DNA from: Candidatus Poribacteria bacterium
GTDB taxonomy: Bacteria > Poribacteria > DTPJ01 > WJIO01
Length of the DNA: 6,179 nt
Assembly (NCBI GenBank): GCA_014730235.1
Contig: WJIO01000300.1
Coordinates: forward strand, 1-6,179
Reading direction: 5' to 3'
The notes under the pieces are model-generated. The model was given only the letters and a program-made list of their open reading frames with translations. It searched no databases and had not been told where the DNA came from. The position numbers and the translations under genes are program-made. Position 1 is the stretch's first letter; every line of letters begins with the position of its first letter. Of the stretch, positions 1 to 5,125 are shown one piece after another.

Positions 1-228
1 CACATACTTACCTTTTTCACCAGATGATGTTTTGATGCCTTTGCCTCAAAACCCTGTGCCACGGGCTCTTATTATGGATTCTACTGTCTGTATGCCTATC
101 TCAAGCATCACACAACGAACCTGAGTTTCTATGTCGTCAAACTTTGCATCATGGAATGGGCTGAAGTCGTCGAACAATTTCACTATCTGCTTGACTATAT
201 CTCTTATCAGTGTTAACATTTCCAGCAT
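1..228 (-). pseudogene. Transposase N-terminal fragment (ISKra4-like), interrupted by in-frame TGA; 3' end outside window
   Basis: The minus-strand frame starts at ATG 228-226, preceded by AGGAGG (plus positions 236-241) with a 7-nt spacer, a very good ribosome binding site. Sixty residues are read, ending in RARGTGF, then TGA at 48-46. The same frame reopens directly and runs 15 more codons to the window edge, giving GKGIKTSSGEKGKYV. From memory, ISKra4-like transposases carry a segment of the form 'E-x2-VR-x2-MLE-x-G...ARGTGY-x-GK-x-I-x-TSSGE'. The residues on both sides of the stop fit this continuously, so the TGA replaces one residue inside a conserved block and is not the natural end. 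I infer a nonsense-mutated insertion-sequence transposase, or possibly a sequencing error or a recoded stop. The catalytic DDE region would lie beyond the edge. Family assignment is by recalled motif only; no terminal inverted repeat was identified. Confidence 0.6.
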
Positions 229-269
229 GGGATATCCTCCTATGGTTTGATGTTTTTTGATTTTCTTTG

Positions 270-298
270 AGGGTATCCCTTTTTCTTTATCTGGTCAA
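270..298 (-). promoter_or_regulatory. Possible weak promoter for the transposase fragment
   Basis: On the minus strand, TTGACC (plus 298-293) is followed after 17 nt by TACCCT (plus 275-270), about 40 nt upstream of the transposase ATG. The -35 is good and the -10 poor (first two bases and last base only), so this is a tentative call based on spacing and position. Confidence 0.22.
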
Positions 299-345
299 CC
301 TTTTTTCGCTTTTCACAATTTTGAATCGCACTCTAATAGAAGCTA

Positions 346-374
346 TTGACTTGTATCTTGGTCTGTTATATAAT
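346..374 (+). promoter_or_regulatory. Near-consensus sigma70 promoter for the TPR/exbB/exbD gene cluster
   Basis: TTGACT at 346-351 and TATAAT at 369-374 are separated by exactly 17 nt, which is 11 of 12 consensus positions with ideal spacing. Transcription would start near 381 and leave a leader of about 130 nt before the ATG at 512. It is the strongest promoter-like signal in the window and reads into the TPR gene; the downstream genes may be carried on the same transcript. Confidence 0.72.
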
Positions 375-383
375 AGCCTTAAG

Positions 384-419
384 AAAAAGGTATTTAATAT
401 GAAAATGATAAACCTTTTT
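384..419 (+). repeat. Inverted repeat AAAAAGGT/ACCTTTTT in the leader
   Basis: AAAAAGGT at 384-391 and ACCTTTTT at 412-419 are perfect 8-nt inverted arms around a 20-nt AT-rich loop, just downstream of the predicted transcription start. The right arm runs straight into a perfect 12-bp palindrome, TTAATATATTAA, at 418-429. Either could be an operator or an early RNA hairpin. The stem is mostly A-U and no GC-rich terminator core is present, so attenuation is not supported. In sequence this AT-rich, such symmetry can also arise by chance. Confidence 0.35.
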
Positions 420-461
420 AATATATTAACGTATTAATAAGATGTTAATAATATGTCCTTA

Positions 462-482
462 CCACAGCTTTATTATCCACAG
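462..482 (+). other. Perfect DnaA-box match and CCACAG direct repeat upstream of the TPR gene
   Basis: TTATCCACA at 473-481 equals the high-affinity Escherichia coli DnaA box. CCACAG occurs at 462-467 and again at 477-482, with starts 15 nt apart, and each copy is followed by a similar CTT/TTATT run. The site lies just before the ribosome binding site of the TPR gene and beside a very AT-rich stretch (about 390-460). A single box is not evidence of an origin. It may be a DnaA-responsive promoter element or chance. Confidence 0.3.
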
Positions 483-511
483 GGCTTATTTAGAAAGGAT
501 AAGGATCTTAT

Positions 512-3500
512 ATGAAAAAGCTCTATTTATCTATATTAATAGTGATTTTATTTATTGTGTATGTAATCCCGGTCTGGGGAAAATCCGGCGTGCCAGAACG
601 TGATTACAGAATTGCGGTTATTTTATTTAACGAAAGCGAATTTGAAAATGCTGAGATGAAATTTACCACCGTTATAAATGACGGTGATCTTTCTATTCCC
701 GACGGAGCGGCTTATGTTATTAATTCGTATTATGGTCGCGCCTCGTGTAGGATCGAACAGGGAAGGAAATTCAAAGAAGAAAGAAAATTTGCCGATGCCA
801 TAAAAAAATACGAAGAAGCTTATGAAGACCTTTCAAAATTTAAAGATAAGTTTGAAGAATTACAGGACACATTGAAATCCCATTCCCTGTATGATGAAAT
901 TGAAAAGCACTTCATAACCATATCAGATCAGATAGTTCAATTAGCTGGTGAAGCCGGGGATATTGGCGCTAAACAAGGGAATTATAACAAGGCAATTGAT
1001 TGGTATGACAAAGGTTTGATGTATATTAACCCCCAGTCTGATACCTACGGTGATATACTATATGCAAAGGCCGACGCTCTGTTTCAACTGGATGAATATG
1101 AGGATACATTAGACATACTTTATAAATTCGAGGATGAACTCGCAGAACACGAAAAAAGCAGCGATGCCATGCTATTTGTCGGGGATATTCACCGTATGCT
1201 GGCTGAAACAACTGAGGATGAATCGGATACCCGAAGGCATCTTCAGAACGCTGTGGATGCTTATACTCAGGTTATAGAAAGCTATCCGGTGGAGTTGGAA
1301 GTTGATCTTGTAAAGGACGCAAGGCTGGAAAGGGCCAGAAGTGAAAAGGAACTGGGTCTTAACGAACAGGCTTTAGCGGATTTTCAAAATATTCAAACAC
1401 TTTATCCGGGTACCCGCTATGAAATTGATGCAGCCCTGGAAATTGGTGATTATGCATTTTTGTCAAAGGACTACAGCAAGGCCATTGAGGATTTTACAAA
1501 GGCAGCTCAGGTAGCAAAATCAATGGATTTGCAGGATCGAATGGCTGTAGCATATTACTGGATCGGATGGTCGTATTTTTCTGAAGCCAATAGAATAGAT
1601 ACAGAGGCATCACCTGAAATGAGGCGCAGAAGCAGAAATCTCTATGAACAATCCATTGAAGCCTTTGAAGATTCCATTAAAAGCTCTGAAAAATTCTGGA
1701 ACAAAGAGGGAATGGACAGTCAGATGGCGAGGGAGCTTGAGGAGTATTACGGCGAATCCCTGTTTATGATGGGACGAGGTTACCAGGGTTTGGAGAAATG
1801 GGACGATGCCATTGAAACTTTTGAGAAAGTTCCTCAAAAATATAGAAAGTGGTGGCTGGAAAGTTTAGCCGAAATAGCACTCTCCACAGAACGTCAGGGG
1901 GATATTCAAGGCTCTCTAGACAAGTGGGACGAACTCAAAAAGCAGATAGCTCTGGCCCGAATTCCTAATATCGAGCAAAACCTTCTTATGCGCAGGGCCG
2001 AAAGTATATTCGACCTGCAACGCTATGAACAGGCAGAAGAGGCGTATCGGGAAATTATAAATAGATTTCCCAACTCCTCAGATGAACCCAGGGCCAGGAT
2101 AAATCTTGGTTTGTCGCTATTCAAGCAAAACAGAAGCCGGGAAGCTATACAAGAATTTACATACATGTTGGATAAATACAGCAGTAATGAGAGTGTGGGA
2201 ACAGCTATCGGTGAAGCCCTGTTCTGGAAAGGATACCTGTCAGCCAGACTGGATGATATAGAAGGATACAGCATGAACCTTAAACAGGCTATAAGGGATT
2301 ACCGGGAATTGATCAGGAGATTTCCCCAGCATATTCGGGCTGATGATGCCCAGTTTGAGATCGGCTTCTGCACATATTCACTGGGAAGCCTAGACGAAAG
2401 CAAGTATACCGAGGCCATAACCGAATATTCCAAACTGCTGGAAAATTACCCCATCAGCGAATATTCAGACGATGCTCTGTTTGAAATAGCAAGATGCTAC
2501 AGGTTAATGGAAAATCAGAGCAAGGAGGAGGAATCCCTGCAAAAATTGGTAGCTGATTATCCCGAAAGCGATCTGGCTGATGATGCTTTATTGAGAGTTG
2601 CTGAGATACATTTTGAAAAGGCTCAGACTACGGATAACGAGCAGGAAAGACAACTAGCGGAAAACACTTACACAGAAATAGTAACAAAATATCCTGATAC
2701 AGAATCTGAAGCCATTGCACATTTCCAGATGGCTGCCATGTTCTACAAGTTCGACGGTGATTTCCGAACCGCTGCCAGCGAATTTGCCAAAAGCGCAGGG
2801 ATTATCGAAAGGATACTGGAGCGAGTTCTTGCCGGAGAAAGCGTTTCTGCAGAACTGGATATTGCCACCGTTGCCAACCTGCTTCTAAGGGCTACTTTCT
2901 GGCAGGCTGAATCCATGTTCCGACATGCTAACTACCTGGAATACCAGGCACAACCGGCAGAAGTGGTGAAACAGGTATACCGACAGGCGCGAGAGATTTT
3001 CAATGAACTGCTGGCTCGGGGAACCCGACTCCGGAATGATTTTCCCCAGAGAACTCAAAACCTGTATAATATAATGGGCGGCGAAAAGCTGGATATTCCC
3101 CTGGTAAGTGAAGCTCAGTTGATGATAAGCCGATGTTTATATAAAGAGGGTGATTATCAGGCTGCCCTGGAAAAACTTCAGACAATTGGCGAAAATAAAA
3201 AGCTAAAATTAAAAGCCGATTATCTCAAGGCCTACATAGCATACAAGCAGGGAAATTTGACACAGGCAAAATCCCTGGCCGAAAATTGGCTGGATACAGA
3301 AATCACAGAGGAATTAGCTGATGAATATAATGTGGGTATGCAGGTGCTTCTGTCCAAAATTGAATTGGACTCAGGTAGCTCTGGTGTGGCCAAAGCCCTG
3401 GCCCTGGATACATGGGCGTTGTTCCAGTCCATTGACGGGTTATGGGAGGAATCGGCATATATTGTGGCCAAAAGCTACCAGAAAGAAAACGATATAGAAA

Positions 3501-3595
3501 AAGCCAAATCCTGGTTTGAAAGACTTCAGAGCAGTTCCCTGGAAATGTGGCGCGTGGCAGCAAGGGATGCCTTGACAAAGATAACCGGGCAATAG
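512..3595 (+). CDS. Secreted TPR-repeat protein, first gene of an ExbB/ExbD/TonB-like cluster
   Basis: This 1027-aa protein has an N-terminal signal peptide (residues 1 to about 23: two Lys, a long Ile/Leu/Val core, then PVWG) and no lipobox cysteine, so a periplasmic or exported soluble protein is expected. Nearly all the rest is tetratricopeptide repeats with A/G-x3-Y/F-x2-G/A-x-Y and A-x2-x-Y/F patterns. Clear units lie near residues 33-57, 92-110, 148-170, 182-206, 270-333, 412-440, 491-560, 606-760, 866-890, 900-922 and 978-1006. Several end in YP or FP followed by acidic or Ala residues (258, 298, 519, 604, 646, 683, 727), the style of CpoB/YbgF and BamD repeats. TPR folds bind protein partners; no catalytic motif is visible. 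AAGGA at 501-505, 6 nt before the ATG, supports the start. Its place before exbB/exbD suggests a scaffold or adaptor for that complex, by inference. It is about four times as long as CpoB or BamD. The exact role is unknown. Confidence 0.9.
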   Translation: MKKLYLSILIVILFIVYVIPVWGKSGVPERDYRIAVILFNESEFENAEMKFTTVINDGDLSIPDGAAYVINSYYGRASCRIEQGRKFKEERKFADAIKKYEEAYEDLSKFKDKFEELQDTLKSHSLYDEIEKHFITISDQIVQLAGEAGDIGAKQGNYNKAIDWYDKGLMYINPQSDTYGDILYAKADALFQLDEYEDTLDILYKFEDELAEHEKSSDAMLFVGDIHRMLAETTEDESDTRRHLQNAVDAYTQVIESYPVELEVDLVKDARLERARSEKELGLNEQALADFQNIQTLYPGTRYEIDAALEIGDYAFLSKDYSKAIEDFTKAAQVAKSMDLQDRMAVAYYWIGWSYFSEANRIDTEASPEMRRRSRNLYEQSIEAFEDSIKSSEKFWNKEGMDSQMARELEEYYGESLFMMGRGYQGLEKWDDAIETFEKVPQKYRKWWLESLAEIALSTERQGDIQGSLDKWDELKKQIALARIPNIEQNLLMRRAESIFDLQRYEQAEEAYREIINRFPNSSDEPRARINLGLSLFKQNRSREAIQEFTYMLDKYSSNESVGTAIGEALFWKGYLSARLDDIEGYSMNLKQAIRDYRELIRRFPQHIRADDAQFEIGFCTYSLGSLDESKYTEAITEYSKLLENYPISEYSDDALFEIARCYRLMENQSKEEESLQKLVADYPESDLADDALLRVAEIHFEKAQTTDNEQERQLAENTYTEIVTKYPDTESEAIAHFQMAAMFYKFDGDFRTAASEFAKSAGIIERILERVLAGESVSAELDIATVANLLLRATFWQAESMFRHANYLEYQAQPAEVVKQVYRQAREIFNELLARGTRLRNDFPQRTQNLYNIMGGEKLDIPLVSEAQLMISRCLYKEGDYQAALEKLQTIGENKKLKLKADYLKAYIAYKQGNLTQAKSLAENWLDTEITEELADEYNVGMQVLLSKIELDSGSSGVAKALALDTWALFQSIDGLWEESAYIVAKSYQKENDIEKAKSWFERLQSSSLEMWRVAARDALTKITGQ

Positions 3596-3651
3596 TATTT
3601 TTTTAAATCAATAATTTTTTAGATAAGTTGTTCTTTTTTATTGGCTTGACG

Positions 3652-3669
3652 ATCTAATATTATTTAGAT
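3652..3669 (+). repeat. Short perfect inverted repeat upstream of exbB
   Basis: ATCTAA at 3652-3657 and TTAGAT at 3664-3669 form perfect 6-nt arms around a 6-nt loop in the AT-rich gap between the TPR gene and exbB. It follows a TTGACG (3646-3651) that has no good -10 at normal spacing. It could be an operator or a weak RNA hairpin. It lacks a GC core, so it is not a convincing terminator. Confidence 0.25.
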
Positions 3670-3726
3670 TGGGTTGAGTCTGTGAAACCCAAATCTTTTA
3701 CTGCTATCGCCAAGTCGTTAATATTG

Positions 3727-3741
3727 GGAGGAAACTTGGTG
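3727..3741 (+). promoter_or_regulatory. Ribosome binding site that decides the exbB start
   Basis: GGAGG at 3727-3731 lies 7 nt before the in-frame GTG at 3739. The other in-frame GTG, at 3682, has only a poor GGGTTGAG-like upstream match. Using 3739 also puts the signal peptide at the very N terminus, which supports it over the longer form. Confidence 0.75.
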
Positions 3742-4500
3742 CAAACCCGAATTTACTGCATTATTAAATTCCGGATATGTTTTTATGTAACTATCCTTTT
3801 AGCGTTTTTCTTGTTAGTTATACCTTTAACAGCAGTCGCACAGGAGACAACTGTTCCCCCGGAAAAAACGTCATGGCTTGGTTTTCTCATGAAGGGTGGA
3901 TTGACCATGATACCTATAGCATTATGCTCAATTGGCTTTATTGCTATAGTCGCGGTTAAATTCCCCATTTTCAAGCTGGCCCGGTTCCGCATCAGTGACT
4001 TTTCCGAAAACATATCCGGGGATATATCCTCCGGTGAAATAGATCAGGCCATAGAAAAATGTGAGAATGTGAATAACGCTATAACCCGACCCTTGAAAAA
4101 AGGGCTTCAGGCCCATAAAAAAGAACCGGGTAGGACTGCCGATGTGCTAAGGGAGGCCATGCTGGATGAAATGCCAGGTCTGGAATCATACGTGGGATGG
4201 CTGGGTATAATTGCCGGAGTTGCGCCGCTTTTAGGACTTTTCGGTACGGTTGTAGGTATAATCCAGTCTTTCATCCAGTTGGCTGCCGGTGGTGCAGTTA
4301 CTGACCCATCAAGCTTTATGCTACTGGCTGATGGTATCTACAAAGCCCTTATAACCACAGCCGCCGGGTTGTTTATCGGAATTCCAGCCCTTGTTATGTA
4401 TGAATATTTCCGTATGAAAATTTCCGACCTCATGCGGGATATGGACAGGATTTCGGTAAGTATGCTTAACGCTCTGGGTATCGGCATAGGGGGAGAATGA
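3739..4500 (+). CDS. exbB: ExbB/TolQ/MotA-family proton channel subunit with signal peptide
   Basis: Translation from the GTG at 3739 gives 253 aa; a GTG at 3682 would add 19 residues but lacks a good ribosome binding site. Residues 1 to about 34 look like a signal peptide ending AVA-Q, followed by a short periplasmic stretch. Helices then fall near 53-75, 153-179 and 203-221 with a cytoplasmic segment between the first two, matching ExbB/TolQ topology. The second helix holds the family signature GIIAGVAPLLGLFGTVVG, and the third holds ALITTAAGLFIGIPA followed by Tyr. Thr170 and Thr206/207 sit where channel-lining threonines lie in ExbB. Family members form the oligomeric proton channel that, with ExbD, energises a TonB- or TolA-type partner. 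Signal-peptide-bearing ExbB forms are known in other bacteria. Its TGA stop overlaps the next gene, so translation is probably coupled. ExbB versus TolQ or a motility-type channel cannot be settled from sequence alone. Confidence 0.92.
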   Translation: MQTRIYCIIKFRICFYVTILLAFFLLVIPLTAVAQETTVPPEKTSWLGFLMKGGLTMIPIALCSIGFIAIVAVKFPIFKLARFRISDFSENISGDISSGEIDQAIEKCENVNNAITRPLKKGLQAHKKEPGRTADVLREAMLDEMPGLESYVGWLGIIAGVAPLLGLFGTVVGIIQSFIQLAAGGAVTDPSSFMLLADGIYKALITTAAGLFIGIPALVMYEYFRMKISDLMRDMDRISVSMLNALGIGIGGE

Positions 4501-5006
4501 TGAGAGGCCTTTTGCAGGACTACACCAGCAAACTTGAGAGAAGGAATCCTAGCCTCACACCCCTTATTGACGTGGTTTTCCAGTTAATACTATTCTTCTT
4601 GGTCACATCAAGCTTTACATGGTATTCAGGGATGAAGGTAAATCTCCCGGAAGCCTCATCGGCTGTAATGGATCGTCCTCCTGAGACCATAACCCTGGAG
4701 ATAACCAGAGGTGAGGAGGAAGCAACTACGCCGGAAAGATTGATAGTCCGATGGTGGGAAGAAAGAGTTGAAGGGGAGCTTTTCTGGCCCCCTGCGGAAG
4801 ACCAGGATCCAGCCCTGGGTCTGGCAAATTTAAAGGCAAAGCTGGAAGAGCATAAAAGCACATTAACCGAAGACCAGAAGCCATCAGTAGTAATAGCTGC
4901 TGAAGACAGTGTTCCATACCAGATCGTCGTAACAGTTATTGATATGTGCGAGCAGTTAAAGCTTTCGGAGATAGTTCTTGCTATACAAAAACAATCCAGT
5001 GAATAG
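4497..5006 (+). CDS. exbD: ExbD/TolR-family biopolymer transport protein
   Basis: This 169-aa protein has a short cytoplasmic N terminus, one transmembrane helix (about residues 20-41) and a periplasmic domain. The helix begins LTPLIDVVFQ, with the proton-handling aspartate at position 25, the same number as in E. coli ExbD. Next comes the conserved MKVNLPEAS segment (46-54), and the C-terminal part VVIAAEDSVPYQIVV (131-145) with a following helix is typical of the ExbD/TolR periplasmic fold. Residues about 71-100 form an extra acidic, Trp-rich insert (WW at 86-87, FWPP at 96-99), making the protein longer than the usual 135-145 aa. ATG 4497 overlaps the exbB stop (ATGA). A second ATG at 4500 is equally usable, with AGGGGGAG at 4488-4495 serving either. 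ExbD works with ExbB in the inner-membrane motor. ExbD versus TolR is not resolved. Confidence 0.92.
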   Translation: MMRGLLQDYTSKLERRNPSLTPLIDVVFQLILFFLVTSSFTWYSGMKVNLPEASSAVMDRPPETITLEITRGEEEATTPERLIVRWWEERVEGELFWPPAEDQDPALGLANLKAKLEEHKSTLTEDQKPSVVIAAEDSVPYQIVVTVIDMCEQLKLSEIVLAIQKQSSE

Positions 5007-5052
5007 TAAATAGTGATCTGTGATTAGTAATTAGTGTTAGATGATTTGTGGA
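5004..5052 (+). repeat. Degenerate heptanucleotide tandem repeat (consensus about TAGTGAT)
   Basis: From the exbD stop codon onward the sequence reads in sevens: TAGTAAA, TAGTGAT, CTGTGAT, TAGTAAT, TAGTGTT, AGATGAT, TTGTGGA. The first five copies are clear and the last two degenerate. The first copy supplies the TAG stop of exbD. This resembles the short tandemly repeated heptamers found between genes in some cyanobacteria and other bacteria. Its function is unknown. Confidence 0.6.
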
Positions 5053-5074
5053 TTTTTATAAAAATATATATAAT
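5046..5074 (+). promoter_or_regulatory. Possible internal promoter for the TonB-like gene
   Basis: A perfect TATAAT at 5069-5074 lies 17 nt after TTGTGG at 5046-5051, which matches only the first three -35 bases. It would start a transcript near 5081, ahead of the TonB-like gene, allowing expression apart from exbB/exbD. The AT-rich setting makes chance -10 matches likely. Confidence 0.38.
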
Positions 5075-5076
5075 AA

Positions 5077-5095
5077 CAGGAGGACGAAGCTCCTG
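5077..5095 (+). repeat. Small hairpin enclosing an SD-like AGGAGG
   Basis: CAGGAG at 5077-5082 and CTCCTG at 5090-5095 pair perfectly around the 7-nt loop GACGAAG. The 5' arm contains AGGAGG-like sequence, but no start codon follows at ribosomal spacing and the real start is about 45 nt downstream. There is no T-run after it, so it is not a standard terminator. It may be a 5'-UTR structure. Confidence 0.4.
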
Positions 5096-5125
5096 CTGAG
5101 CCTTAATAATTAATAAGAGGTGAGG

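Noticed and set aside
1-50. Frameshift explanation for the transposase break (reading EAKASKHHL after RGTGF)
   Set aside because: The unshifted frame gives GKGIKTSSGEKGKYV, which fits the recalled family motif better than the shifted one, so an in-frame stop is the simpler explanation.
390-482. Replication origin (AT-rich stretch plus DnaA box)
   Set aside because: There is only one good box, no cluster, and no dnaA, dnaN or partition genes nearby.
3572-3598. TTGACA followed by TAGTAT near the end of the TPR gene as an exbB promoter
   Set aside because: The spacer is only 15 nt and no better -10 lies at 16-18 nt. It overlaps coding sequence, so it is not supported.
3596-3640. T-rich tract after the TPR stop as a terminator
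   Set aside because: The T-runs have no GC-rich stem before them, so an intrinsic terminator is not supported; readthrough into exbB is likely.
4520-4861. Minus-strand frame of 113 codons opposite exbD
   Set aside because: The exbD frame carries the conserved TPLIDV and VNLP motifs; this antisense frame is low-complexity Ser-rich sequence.
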